From: Nemophila menziesii
Lineage: Eukaryota; Streptophyta; Magnoliopsida; Boraginales; Hydrophyllaceae
Direction: 5' to 3'
Length of the DNA: 64,000 bases
Assembly: GCA_029959085.1 (NCBI GenBank)
Contig: JARWIR010000008.1
Coordinates: 20,074,001 to 20,138,000 of the forward strand
Numbering within the stretch: the first letter of the stretch is position 1; every line of letters starts with the position of its first letter. The notes below the pieces were generated by a model, which saw nothing but the letters and a program-made list of their open reading frames with translations, ran no database searches and was not told the origin of the DNA. Made by a program: the position numbers and the translations under genes. Of the stretch, positions 1-11,905 are shown piece by piece.

Positions 1-599
1 TTACATAGCCTCTGAGGAGCCTTGAGTTGTGGCACACTACTAACCATATTATTTTACCTAAGAGTTTTCAAACCTTTAAGACTCTAGTAGCGTCCATACC
101 GACAATGACAAGTTGGGTTTATTGTAATTAAACCTTTATTATCCAATATTTGTTGATATTGTGTTGACTTGAGCATTTCATTTTTTAGACCTCGACTTGA
201 GGCTTTATTGTGTTAACGCGTCGTGTAACCTTCTATATTTCGACAAATGTGGTGTACAATGATTGGTGCGTCATCGTTTATTGATCGTTTCTGGGGTCAA
301 ATCAGTTTCGTGAGACTATATGAAGGCCTTTTCTCTATATGATGGATATTCAATGAGAGATAAAAGGATGAATGACTAGCATGTTTGATTTGTAATTTAT
401 GTGTGCCATTTTATTGAGTCGAAGTTACCTTACAATCGATTCATTTGAACTGATCACTTATTGAATAAATCTGAAAGTGCTTATTATTTTTTATTTTGTT
501 GGGGATTTTTGGTCAACCCCAACTATGAGAATATTTTTCTTTAATTGTATATTTTAAATTCACAAAGAAAACAAATTAAAACATTTATATAGTATAATA

Positions 600-1100
600 T
601 CAGCCTGGCTATCGGACACGGGTTATCGGACCGCCGGTCCGGCCCGGACCAATAAGCACCGGCGACGGAACGGGGCCGGTATGATGCAGGTGGCCGGAAC
701 AGAACGGAACGTCGGTTCCTGGTTCATGCGGCGTTTTCAGATGTTGAGTTTTAGCTTGGACCGAACCGGTCCGTGACTGATACGGACCGGTAACGGCCCG
801 TTATTATTATTATTTTTTTTATATATATATATATAGGCCCAAACCTAATGTATGCCCAAAACCCACCGACGAAGACGCGTTCCCAAATCCCATTCCTCAC
901 CCTACCCTAATTCGTGAACGCCGTTACTCCGCTCATTCATGTAAAATGGAAATCGAAGGTTCTGATAAAGATGAAGAAGAAGAAGAAGTGGAAGAGGAGG
1001 AAGATGAAGATAACGCGAAATCTGAAGAAGATATTAATGGTGATTATGGTCGAATATGGCTCTTCGGATGATATGATTTTACCTCTTTGGCTATGTAACT
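600..1100 (+). mobile_element. hAT-like transposon 5' end, truncated
   Basis: A GC-rich block full of CCGG/GGACCGG motifs and short palindromes (around 610-800) is followed by a TA-rich run and a short acidic reading frame. Such CCGGTC-rich termini ahead of an acidic N-terminus resemble plant hAT elements. That is inference, since no transposase core is present. The block starts exactly where U1 leaves the repeat consensus and gives way to LTR-like sequence near 1100. The same block is in U9 (58484-58985), differing by a few substitutions and one GAA codon. Confidence 0.45.
946..1071 (+). pseudogene. Acidic N-terminal fragment, possibly hAT transposase
   Basis: An ATG at 946 opens a 41-codon frame very rich in Glu and Asp (a GAA/GAT run at about 967-1012) that ends at TGA 1069-1071. 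The copy in U9 (58829-58957) keeps the frame with one extra GAA and a few substitutions, and stops at the same place. Acidic stretches like this precede the BED zinc finger in some plant hAT transposases, but no BED finger or catalytic part follows. It is probably a truncated remnant. It could also be a chance frame in a transposon leader. Confidence 0.35.
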
Positions 1101-2697
1101 AGTTAAGCCTGTCAGTCAATAACGGACATTACACGGGTATTACCTAGATCAGTATTCAAACCCCCCAGTCGGATGATCACTTCGCCACTAAAGTGAATAG
1201 CCCAAATACTAAAAGCTAATTCTAGTTGTTCCTAAAAGAATTAGTAATGAAAACAAAGTAATAACCAATATATAAAACTCAATCATATTTAAATCTAAAC
1301 AATCCCAAATTCAAAACATAGATTAATTAATTAAGGGTCATCCCTTTTATGCGATTCTCAAGTATAAAGAAATTTAGCTCATGACAAATTTAAAGACTAA
1401 CATAAAAGAAAAGGAATTCATGTTCAAATACAAAAGATAAATAAATAACCTAAAGGGTTGAATGACTATTGTTGGAAGAACAGAATTACTCCAGCTTCTA
1501 GCTTCTTTTCTCCTTCGTGCTCTGACTTGAAAACCTTAAGCCTCTTGTGTAATTCTCTGAAGTGTGTGAAAGTAGGAGTTTAGGGGGTGTATTTATAGGT
1601 GTTGGAAGACCCTAGGTCGAATTTGCTTGGAGTGGAAGACAAGTTAAAGACTCTTAAATTCGTAGCCCTAAATTCTAGAAAAGGTAAGATTTTGCTGCTG
1701 ATTTGATTTGGTCATATCTTTTTCAATACTTATCTGTTTGAGAAGTTACAATATATGAAACTGCTTGTCTTGGAAAGAGCTTTCTATTGGTGCAGACCAC
1801 TCGTCCAGAATCCATGCCAATCTTTAGTTATGAATTAATCTTTAAAACGTGGCTGGAATTTCAGATTCACAAGGCAGCTTTATCTTTTCCTTCTTTGAAT
1901 AAATCTTTCCTAAATCTTCTTATTTCCATGTAAATCTTCTTTCCTTTCATCTTTATCTTGACTTGGTCTCTAAGTAATTACCATTTATCTTTTAAAGCTT
2001 CACATTAAATAAATAATTAAACCGCATATGCTTAAAAAGAATAAATCAATAAATCAAGAAAACGAAATAGGAAAGTGCACTCTAATAATTTATTCTCACT
2101 TCTTCTCCTTGGATTGGTGGTGGTCCTTTGTGTGTTCTAAAATAAATGCTAATGTAATCGAACCACAACTGCAAGTGTACGGTTGTCCCAAGTAATAATA
2201 GTGATAATACAGATTCGTTCCAAGGACGGGATGGTTGACTACAATGTCTATCGATTAATGAATGATTTCACTTATGAAAGCAAATAAAGATAATATGTTT
2301 GATTGGTTTTTGTATTAATGCTAAATGATAAAAGACTAAATGGAAAATGAAATTAAAAGCTAAGACGCAAGTAAAATGATGTAAAACGCAAGTATGAGAA
2401 GATAGCACTTGAGAACGCAAGGGGTCATCCTAATCCTATTTCATAACCTATGCTGTTTAAGGGTTAAATTGGTCAATTACAATGGTCGGGATTCTAAATT
2501 CCTTATACCCCCGTCAGGGTGGACTATAAGGCTATCCTAGAGTGTCACTAGTCCCGTCAGGGTAAATATGATCCACTTTTAGATGTTTAAGTTTAATTAC
2601 CTCATTGACCCTAGAATTAGCTAAGTTCGTCAGAATCAATAGCTTCTATTCTAGATTGAATAAATGGTTCTGTACCTAAACCCTCCTTCAGGATGAA
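1101..2697 (-). mobile_element. Noncoding LTR-retroelement-like segment in U1
   Basis: No gag or pol is visible. The stretch 1157-2075 is a block (A) that carries, on the minus strand, the TATA-like CCTATAAATACACCCCC (forward strand about 1584-1600) and is repeated in diverged form as block B in U9. From about 2100 to 2690 there is a segment with the words gtacggttgtcccaagtaa and ggacgggatgg, reminiscent of untranslated parts of plant Gypsy/LARD elements, and two cccgtcagggt motifs. U1 breaks off at the first bases of block B and rejoins the unit. Compared with U9 it lacks about 52 bp near 2078. Confidence 0.45.
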
Positions 2698-5491
2698 ACA
2701 TTGTTGAAAACCATGTATGGAATTGATTTAGATTACGTACTATAGTCTCACTCTTTTATCAGAATACAAGTGGAAAGTTTATGTAAACATCCTCATAAAG
2801 CTCTCTGTGTAAAACTTTCTTATGGACATCAAGTTGGTGCAAGTGTTGTTCTTGCAAATCTCGCACACTAGGGAGAAAACAAACTATCGTTAATTTAACA
2901 ACATTGGAATTTTTTTTCTATAATCAACAATTTATATTCAGATATAATCCTTCTCAAACAACCATTATTTGTACCTCACTATTGTAATAAATTTTAAAAT
3001 TTTTATTGTACATCCATTTGCAACTAGTGGGTTGTTTGTAGGGTGGCATCGGTGCAAAATAGCAAATGTTGGTCATTTTTATGAGATTCAGTTTTTTGGT
3101 CAATCCCAACACAGTTGTGGATGTTTAAACACCTTGTGAAGAATTTGGAATATCCTTGTTTTTTCTTCTAAGAGGTACATGATTTGAATATCTCCTTAAA
3201 TATGGTAACCTGATTCTGGCTTGCTTAGGGGTTACATGGATGCATATTCTCCGTTGGGCTAGTAGACGTGTGCGCACACTTGCTCGCACGACCCTCGTTA
3301 TCACGCAAAATGTTATTATATGTGAAAAAAGAGGATAGTTGATGAGAGGTATAACATAATCACACTTATTTAGAAAACTTGCAAATTGGAAGAAGACTTT
3401 ATTGGAAGTGTTATATAGTAATAAGGTCAAGGCATATTTCTTAGGTCTTGTGAGTTTCTATTGGTTCCGGCAATGGGGGATAATGCGGGATAAACAAAGG
3501 TAGTAGTTATTTTTATATATAGTGGTCGAAATGGTCGAATCTCTTAATGGAGTACTGAATAATATAGGCATATTGTCGTTTAATTCACAAGTTGAAAGTT
3601 TGAATGTAATTATTGAAATTTCTCAAGGATTATAATATATATATTCAAAGAACTGGTTGTGAAAGATCTTCGAAAAAAGAGATGAGTGTAGAAAAATTAA
3701 ATTTTAGTAGAGAAATTATTTTTAAACAGGACATTATCTTGAGGATAAAAAACAAAGTTGAGAGTTAGATCGAATAATTTGTAACCTTTTTAACTACAGG
3801 AATATCATATAAAGATGCGACTAGGTGAACAAGAGTAAATTTAGTGATATTTGCGTGTAAGATGATACAAAACAAAACCATCCAAAATATCGTATACAAG
3901 AATAATTTGATTCTTTCTGAATAAATTTTCGATATGGAGTTTTTCTTTGAAAAAGAATTTTGGATATGCGAATCAACAAATAAGTAGAAAATATTGCCTA
4001 TCAATAAAACAATTTAAAGATATGAGCTTGAAAGAGTATGGTTCGACAACCTTAGAGGAAACAATAGTGTTCGATCACATTCAACGATAGCGATTTGTTT
4101 TGGTGTGTTAATGTATTTGATTAGTCAAAATTACCCCTGGCCACAATATGACCATACCATCCTATTCGGACTAGTCCGACTCTTCAGCCAACTATCAACT
4201 GGCCTTTCCACCATACATATCACTTGGAGTAAAAATTATTAAGTGACTTCTCAGCGGATTATCAGATGATCTCTCGGTCATAAAACTTATTTGGACGAAA
4301 GATCCCTAATTATCTTGTCTAGCACTTCAGCCCCCTACCAGCTGTCTTCTCAGTCGTTAAGTCACTTTTATATTAAATTCTTAGTGTCTAATCTGGTTCT
4401 TCAGCCGATAATCAACTTCCCTCTCGGTCATAAAACCCATTTGGACAATCAACGCATAGATATTTTAGCTACACACCCATATATTTATATAACATGATTT
4501 TTATTTCGTTGAAAATTAGCAAAAGCCTCTGACTCTTTAACAAAACAATTATTCCACATTTTATGACAAGTCATCCATAAAACTAATCTAATGCCTCTTT
4601 TTATGCATACATAATGTGCCCACAAATATCAGGGTCTACTAGACCAAGAGTCTAAGAATCTTTCCATGCGCTCTTCTTTGAGAATGGATTTTTACATGTT
4701 GTTTACCAACCAAAACGTTTTTACATAGCCTCTGAGGAGCCTTAAGTTGTGGCACACTACTAACCATATTATTTTACCTAAGAGTTTTCAAACCTTTAAG
4801 ACTCTAGTAGCGTCCATACCGACAATGACAAGTTGGGTTTATTGTAATCAAACCTTTATTATCCAATATTTGTTGATATTGTGTTGACTTGAGCATTTCA
4901 TTTTTTAGACCTCGACTTGAGGCTTTATTGTGTTAACGCGTCGTGTAACCTTCTATATTTCGACAAATGTGGTGTACAATGATTGGTGCGTCATCGTTTA
5001 TTGATCGTTTCTGGGGTCAAATCAGTTTCGTGAGACTATATGAAGGCCTTTTCTCTATATGATGGATATTCAATGAGAGATGAAAGGATGAATGACTTAC
5101 ATGTTTGATTTGTAATTTATGTGTGTCATTTTATTGAGTCGAAGTTACCTTACAATTGATTCATTTGAACTGATCACTTATTAAATAAATCTGAAAGTGC
5201 TAATTAATTTTAATTTTGTTCGGGATTTTTGGTCAGCCCCAACTATGAGAATATTTTCTTTTATTGTATATTTTAAATTCACAAAGAAAACAAATTAAAA
5301 CATTTATATAGTATAATAGGTCTAAAATACAATTTGACAAAACAATTACGTAATACATATATTATATATATTTCACTCATAAATGGAAGAATACAAACAA
5401 GGAGCAATAAAAAATAATGTAAAGGCTTGTAAGGCCATAAATGGTGACTTTTATTTCAACAGTGCACACAAGATCACGAGTTGTGATTTAT

Positions 5492-6099
5492 TTAGCAATG
5501 GAAGTAGCAATTGCAAGAATACTTCCAGTGTCCCCCATGTCCCCAGAGTTGCTTTTGGCATAATCCATACTGGTAACCCAAGTACTTGCCGTGATAGCTA
5601 CATTTGTAGCTTTGTAGGCAATGCCCAACTCATTTGGGGCTTTGCCTCCAGCAGAATTTAGCATCCGCACCATTAATCTCTGCATGAAATTAAATGAAAA
5701 AGTTGGGTCTTAGTTATTTAGAAAACATTCCCAGATATTAAAATAAAAACAGAAAAAATTTATTCACATTAGCGCCATGTTAATTTATATACAATGAATG
5801 ATACAAGGAAACCATGACAAAATTTGAATTAAAGTTATAGTACAAAAGTAGTTGACCATAAAGTTCAAAACAAAATTTAATGAACCGCCACGTACTGCAA
5901 TAGATATTTATATTCTATAGGTAAATTTAAAGCAGGACCGGAGAGAAATATAGATCTGCAGATACATTGATATTATGCCTGTGAATATTGCATAGTTATT
6001 GATAAATAGGCCAACATGCTACGTACCAGATGCAGCAACAATGATGAAGATGTATAACAGAGCTAGGAATGATGCTTTGAAAATCATAGACTTTGCCAT
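5492..6099 (-). pseudogene. Defensin-like gene copy in U2, inactivated
   Basis: Exon 1 is 6099-6027 (signal peptide), intron 6026-5680 (347 bp), exon 2 5679-5492, joined in the same way as the intact copies. Compared with the U3 copy, exon 2 carries six substitutions, all changing the protein: K36R, W41 to stop (TGA at 5632-5630), N44H, C55G (loss of the fourth cysteine), H57Y and R69L. Exon 1 carries C7F. The stop truncates the peptide after the first cysteine, and the loss of C55 would break a disulphide even with readthrough. Splice sites, TATA box and start codon are preserved, so it may still be transcribed. Confidence 0.85.
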
Positions 6100-6149
6100 A
6101 TTGATGATTTTGGTATTGCTTGTGAGAAATCATATCTTCAAAGATGTTA

Positions 6150-6156
6150 TTTTATA
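6150..6156 (-). promoter_or_regulatory. TATA box of U2 defensin-like pseudogene
   Basis: Minus strand reads CCCCCCTATAAAATAAC, 51 bp before the ATG at 6099. The spacing is the same as in all other copies. The U2 box differs from them just downstream (AAC in place of GAC). Confidence 0.7.
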
Positions 6157-6355
6157 GGGGGGAACCAAAGTATTTAATGGAATAAACAATTAATGAAAAG
6201 CTTTTCTGATCTTTTCAATGATATGGATGTTTAACAATCCGTGGAGGACACCACCAGAAAAATAGTAGAATTGAACAAGTCTGAATATTGATTATGTGAT
6301 AATGTCAAATAAACTATACACTAGTTTACCAAATCATGTTTGGAAATGATTAAAT

Positions 6356-6365
6356 ACCGTACGGT
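6356..6365. promoter_or_regulatory. ACCGTACGGT palindrome (U2)
   Basis: Perfect 10-bp palindrome about 200 bp upstream of the TATA box. It contains the GTAC core bound by plant SBP/SPL-type factors; that role is inferred only from the core. Confidence 0.35.
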
Positions 6366-6396
6366 GTATTGTACCAGACTGGCACTAAGAGCAAGT

Positions 6397-6446
6397 AAAC
6401 ATATACTATTTTTTTTTTTTTTTTTGGACGTAAAACATATACTATT
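6397..6446 (-). mobile_element. Minute poly(A) retroposon insertion (U2)
   Basis: The word aaacatatactatt occurs at 6397-6410 and 6433-6446, flanking a T run plus ggacgt. The other units except U7 have a single copy of the word and no T run. On the minus strand this is a target-site duplication around ACGTCC and a poly(A) tail. It looks like a retroposition product in which almost all of the body was lost. Confidence 0.7.
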
Positions 6447-7141
6447 AAAAATCTTTTTTGTGATATTCAAATATTTATGCTATCTAAGAAAATTCAGGTA
6501 AAATGCATCTTTGAAAGTGAATTGTTATTCTTTGAACAAAAAAAAAAAAGAAGTGAATTGTTATTGTATTGACCAGTAGCTAGTCTAAAATTTTTAACCT
6601 CAATTGTTCATAAAAAAATATATTCAATTTGACATCTTGAATATATTTGTAAGCCACTTTCAACTGATCATCCTTCTGTGGTTTTTACATAATAGTACAA
6701 AAATTCCTAATATGTATGCCCACCGAAGAACCTGCTGTAAAATAAATCCTTTCGTCAGTTGCAGATCATATATTTTTTATTATTTCTTGAGTTCAATTTA
6801 TTTTTATCTTGTTTCTATTGATCTCTCAGCTTAGAACTTTCCGATTAGCGCAAAATATATGCAAAGGAAAATGTACAAGATATTTATCATGTATGGCTTC
6901 TATATTTTTTAGTATAATATTTTCATCTTTAGGCTAGCAAACTGCGAAAGATATGATAAAATTGCAAATGAATTGTAATTGTATGGGTTTTATAATAGAA
7001 CCAGTATACAAAATGCATAGCAAGGATGTACAATATTGATTCTATACTAATAGAACAAGAATATTAAAAATACTTAATGAAGTATTATCCTTCCAAATTA
7101 TTTACCAAAAGAGTTTTATCAAAAATAGATATTTTCCTTAA

Positions 7142-7750
7142 CATACCCCCTCAGGTCGGAGTATATATTAATGGCACTAGACTTGCTTAGTAATATCTCA
7201 AACAATAGCAAACTCTCTGGCTTAGTGAATATATAAGTGTCTTCTATATTTTCTTATGTAATGCGTGCATAACAATTCTTCTTGACCTTTGTAAGTGGTG
7301 ACGATCAATTTCCATATTCTTCTTACACTCATGAAATACAAGCATGACACAAATTATCGTCCATTGATTATCATAATAGAGTGTGTCTTCTTTCGGTGGC
7401 TCACCTTCCAATCATTTAAATGTTTTCCAAAACATTATCTTGCAGCATGTAGTTGACATTGACTGATATTCAGCCTCTGCGCCTGAACAAGATACAATTG
7501 TCAATTTCTTCTTTTTCCATGATATAGGTGCCTGCCCAATGAGATTACGATATCCGGTTATCAACGTTCTTGCAGCCTTAAATATAACTAACTGGGTATT
7601 GCTAAACTCCTTTAACTAAAATGTCACCAACGAAGGACGATGTATGCCTAGTCTAAGTGTATTTTTTTTTCATGTACTTTAGGATCTTTAGTAGTACCTC
7701 AAGGTGTGGTTTCGAAGTCTATGCTTGCCCCGACTCAACTCAAGGACAAC
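7142..7750 (-). pseudogene. Copia pol 3' relic (RT tail, RNase H, PPT), U2
   Basis: Read on the minus strand, about 7745-7680 gives a broken match to the end of Ty1/copia reverse transcriptase (LLKILKYMKK-like). About 7570-7280 gives RNase H: GYRNLIGQAPISWKKKK, then AEAEYQSMSTTCCKI, later YYDNQ and FHECKKNMEIDRH. These parallel the copia SWKSKKQ, SSAEAEYRSMA, YCDNQ and FHERTKHIEIDCH blocks. Stops and frameshifts interrupt it. Further on is GAGGGGG (polypurine tract, about 7145-7153), then TGTTAAGG at 7142-7135, which looks like the start of a 3' LTR running toward lower coordinates. The other end of that LTR could not be placed. Confidence 0.8.
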
Positions 7751-10700
7751 AAGTGAAATTTCAATCCTTTTTATAGTTAGGTTGATTAGCCTACATGTAA
7801 TTCGTCTTTATGACAATAAATCAATGAACATGTACTTTATTTGAATAATACAACATTTCATTCAACTAGAACCCATAAATTTTTGGCACCCAAGAATAAA
7901 GCATTGTCCCATATGACTATAACATATGTTTGTTGAAACAAAGTGATCATTATTATCTTGCAAGTTATATCCCTGAGAAATACTTGAGTTTATACCAATC
8001 CTATGATTTAAATTTTTTGGATAGATATATTTATCATAAACCAACAAAGAAATAAAGTTAAGTGGATAATATTGGAAAAACATATATTATACTTTAATTT
8101 TTTATGTAACCCGATATCCTTGATGGAATTATATAGTTTGAGAAACCAATGTTTTGAAACTTTGTTGAAAACCATGTATGGAATTGATTTAGTTTACGTA
8201 CTATAGTCTCACTCTTTTATCAGAATACAAGTGGAAATTTTATATAAACATCCTCATAAAACTCTCTGTGTGAAAATTTCTTACGGACGTCGAGTTGGTG
8301 CAAGTGTTGTTCTTGCAAATCTAGCACACTGGGAAGAAAACAAACTATCGTTAATTTAACAACATTGGACAATGTTTTTCTATAATCAACAATTTATATT
8401 CAGATATAACCTTTCTCAAACAACCATTATTTGTACCTCACTATTGTAAAATAAATTTTAAAATTTTTATTGTACACCCATTTGCAACTAGTGGGTTGTT
8501 TATAGGGTGGCATCGGTGCAACATATCAAATGTTGGTCGTCTTTATGATATTCAGTATTTTGGTTAATCCCAGCACAGTTGTGGATGTTTGAACACCTTT
8601 TGACGAATTTGGAATATCTTTATGATTGTGAGATTATATATGAGCATTTTATGGTGTGAATGAATGTAATTATAAAACAATTGGGTTACCTCAACTTGAC
8701 AGGTCCTTGTTTTTTCTTCTAAGAGGTACATGATTTGAATATCTCCTTAAATATGGTAATTCGATTCTAGCTTGCTTGGGGGTCACATGGATGCATATTC
8801 TCCGTTGGGCTAGTAGAGGTGTGCGCACACTTGCTCGCGACCCTCGTTATCAAGCAAAATGTTATTATATGTGAAAAAATAGGATAGTCGATGAGAGGTA
8901 TAACATAATCACACTTATTTGGAAAACTTGCAAATTGGAAGAAGTCTTTACTGGATGTGTTATATAGAAAGGAGGTCAAGGCATATTTCTTAGGTCTTGT
9001 GAGTTTCTATTGGTTCCTGCAATGGGGATAATACGGGATAAACAAAGGTAGTAGTTATTTTTATATATATTGGTCGAAATGGTCGAATCTCTTAATGGAG
9101 TACAGAATAATATAGGCATATTGTCGTTTAATTCGCAAGTTGAAAGTTTGAATGTAGTTATTATTGAAATTTCGCAAGGATTATAATATATATTTTCAAA
9201 GAACTAGTTGTGAAAGATCTTCGAAAAAAGAGATGAGTGCAGAAAAATTAAATTTTAGTAGAGGACATTATCTTGCGGATAAAAAACCAAGTTGAGAGTT
9301 AGATCGAATAATTTGTAAACTTTTTAACTAAAGGAATATCATATAAAGATGCGACTAGGTGAACAAGAGTAAATTTAGTGATATTTGTGTGTAAGATGAT
9401 ACAAAACAAAACCATCCAAAATATCGTAGACAAGAATAATTTGATTCTTTCTGAATAAATTTTTGATATGGAGTTTTTCTTTGAAAAAGAATTTTTGATA
9501 TGCGAATGAACAAATAAGTGGAAAATATTGCGTATCAATAAAACAATTTATAGAAATTAGCTTGAAAGAGTATGGTTCGACAACCTTAGAAAAACAATTG
9601 TGTTCGATCACATTCAACGATAGCGATTTGTTTTGGTGTGTTAATGTATTTGATTAGTCAAAATTACCCCTGGCCACAATATGACCATACCATCCTATTC
9701 GGACTAGTCCGGCTGTTCAGCCAACTATCAACTGGCCTTTCCACCATACATATCACTTGGAGTAAAAATTATTAAGTGACTTCTCAGCGGATTATCAGAT
9801 GATCTCTCGGTCATAAAACTTATTTGGACGAAAGATCCCTAATTATCTAGTCTAGCACTTCAGCCGCCTACCAGCTGTCTTCTCAGTTGTTAAGTCACTT
9901 GTATATTAAATTCTTAAGTGTCTAATCTGGTTCTTCAGCCGATAATCAACTTCCCTCTCGGTCATAAAACCCAATTGGACAATCAACGCATAGAGATTGT
10001 AGCTACACACCCATATATTTATATAACATCATTTTTTTTTCGTTGAAAATTAGCAAAAGCCTCTGACTCTTTAACAAAACAATTATTCCACATTTTATGA
10101 CAAGTCATACATAAAACTAATCTAATGCCTCTTTTTATGCATACATAATGTGCCCACAAATATCAGGGTCTACTAGACCAAGAGTCTAAGAATCTTTCCA
10201 TGCGCTCTTCTTTGAGAATGGATTTTTACATGTTGTTTACCAACCAAAACGTTTTTACATAGCCTCTGAGGAGCCTTGAGTTGTGGCACACTACTAACCA
10301 TATTATTTTACCTAAGAGTTTTCAAACCTTTAAGACTCTAGTAGCGTCCATACCGACAATGACAAGTTGGGTTTATTGTAATCAAACCTTTATTATCCAA
10401 TATTTGTTGATATTGTGTTGACTTGAGCATTTCATTTTTTAGACCTCGACTTGAGGCTTTATTGTGTTAACGCGTCGTGTAACCTTCTATATTTCGACAA
10501 ATGTGGTGTACAATGATTGGTGCGTCATCGTTTATTGATCGTTTCTGTTGTCAAATCACTTTCGTGAGACTATATGAAGGCCTTTTCTCTATATGATGGA
10601 TATTCAATGAGAGATGAAAGGATGAATGACTAACATGTTTGATTTGTAATTTATGTGTGCCATTTTATTGAGTCGAAGTTACCTTACAATCGATTCATTT

Positions 10701-11028
10701 GAACTGATCACTTATTGAATAAATCTGAAAGTGCTTATTAATTTTAATTTTGTTGGGGATTTTTGGTCAACCCCAACTATGAGAATATTTTTCTTTTATT
10801 GTATATTTTAAATTCACAAAGAAAAAAAATTAAAACATTTATATAGTATAATAGGTCTAAAATACAATTTGACAAAACAAATACGTAATACATATATTAT
10901 ATATATATTTCACTCATAAATGGAAGAATACAAACAAGGAGCAATAAAAAATAATGTAAAGGCTTGTAAGGCCATAAATGGTGACTTTTATTTCAACAGT
11001 GCACACAAGATCACGAGTTGTGATTTAT

Positions 11029-11637
11029 TTAGCAATGGAAGTAGCAATTGCAAGAATACTTCCAGTGTCCCCCATGTCCCCAGCGTTGCTTTTGGCATAA
11101 TCCATACTGGTAACCCAAGTGCTTGCAGTGATAGCTACATTTGTAGCTTTGTAGGCAATTCCCAACCCATTTGGGGCTTTGCTTCCAGCAGAATTTAGCA
11201 TCCGCACCATTAATCTCTGCATGAAATTAAAATGAAAACGTTGGGTCTTAGTTATTTAAAAAACATTCCGAGATATTAAAATAAAAACAGAAAAAATTTA
11301 TTCACATTAGCGCCATTTTAATTTATATACAATGAATGATACAAGGAAACCATGACAAAATTTGAATTAAAGTTATAGTACAAAAGTAGTTGACCATAGA
11401 GTTCAAAACAAAATTTAATGAACCGCCACGTACTGCAATAGATATTTATATTCTATAGGTAAATTTAAAGCATGGCCGGAGAGAAATATGGATCTACAGA
11501 TACATTGATATTATGCCTGTGAATATTGCATAGTTATTGATAAATAGGCCAACATGCTACGTACCAGATGCAGCAACAATGATGAAGATGTATAACAGAG
11601 CTAGGAATGATGCTTTGCAAATCATAGACTTTGCCAT
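11029..11637 (-). CDS. Defensin-like secreted cysteine-rich peptide (U3 copy)
   Basis: Exon 1 11637-11565 encodes MAKSM then a hydrophobic core (FLALLYIFIIVAAS), a clear signal peptide. The intron is 11564-11217, with donor CTG|GTACGT and acceptor TTTCATGCAG|AG. Exon 2 11216-11029 starts with the last two bases of a Glu codon. The 86-aa product has cysteines at 34, 45, 51, 55, 65, 80, 82 and 86, so C-x10-C-x5-C-x3-C-x9-C-x14-C-x-C-x3-C. CxxxC and CxC are the CS-alpha-beta defensin signature; the loop before CxC is long. The mature part is rich in Trp, His, Lys and Tyr. Members of the family act as secreted antimicrobials or as signals in pollination and self-recognition; which applies here is not shown. 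AATAAA at 10992-10987 could serve polyadenylation. Confidence 0.87.
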
Positions 11638-11687
11638 ATTGATGATTTTGGTATTGCTTGTGAGAAATCATATCTTCAAAGATGTCA

Positions 11688-11694
11688 TTTTATA
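11688..11694 (-). promoter_or_regulatory. TATA box of U3 defensin-like gene
   Basis: Minus strand CCCCCTATAAAATGAC, 51 bp before the ATG at 11637, which would give a leader of only about 20-25 nt. Confidence 0.75.
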
Positions 11695-11895
11695 GGGGGA
11701 GAACCAAAGTATTCATGAAATAAACAATTAATGAAAAGCTTTTCTGATCTTTTCAATGATATGGATGTTTAACAATCCGTGGAGGACACCACCAGAAAAA
11801 AATAGTAGAATTGAACAAGTCTGAATATTGATTATGTGATAATGTTAAATAAACTATACACTAGTTTACCAAATCATGTTTGGAAATGATTAAAT

Positions 11896-11905
11896 ACCGT
11901 ACGGT
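11896..11905. promoter_or_regulatory. ACCGTACGGT palindrome (U3)
   Basis: Same palindrome and same distance from the TATA box as in U2. Confidence 0.35.

Larger units (their letters stand above)
1..4720. repeat. Array unit U1, gene-less and rearranged
   Basis: Positions 1-599 match the start of other units. At 600 the sequence switches to an hAT-like/LTR-like composite that runs to about 2697, then rejoins the unit at the point equivalent to 8158 in U2. The defensin-like gene and the copia relic are absent. About 95 bp are also missing near 3150: ggaatatc joins directly to cttgttttttc, without the stretch found at 8620-8703 in U2. Positions 2698-4720 are otherwise ordinary unit sequence in which no gene was recognised. 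Confidence 0.9.
4721..10254. repeat. Array unit U2
   Basis: Complete unit carrying a dead defensin-like gene, so it serves as a map for the others. Positions 4721-5490 are noncoding and include the region downstream of the gene. Positions 5492-6156 hold the gene and TATA box. Positions 6160-7140 are upstream sequence and probable copia LTR. Positions 7142-7750 are the copia pol relic. Positions 7751-10254 are 2.5 kb in which I recognise no gene; they include a diverged internal duplication around 9780-9990. U2 is the most divergent gene-bearing unit in its coding exons. Confidence 0.93.

Noticed and set aside
10920..11198. 92-codon plus-strand frame beginning MEEYKQG, repeated in all gene-bearing units
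   Set aside because: It is antisense to defensin-like exon 2 and its 3' flank. It has no recognisable domain, and its repetition only reflects the tandem array.
11025..11222. 65-codon minus-strand frame beginning MQRLMV, same strand as the defensin-like gene
   Set aside because: Its ATG is formed by the splice acceptor ATGCAG, it is out of frame with the signal-peptide exon, and in U4 it is interrupted by a stop that leaves the cysteine-rich frame intact.
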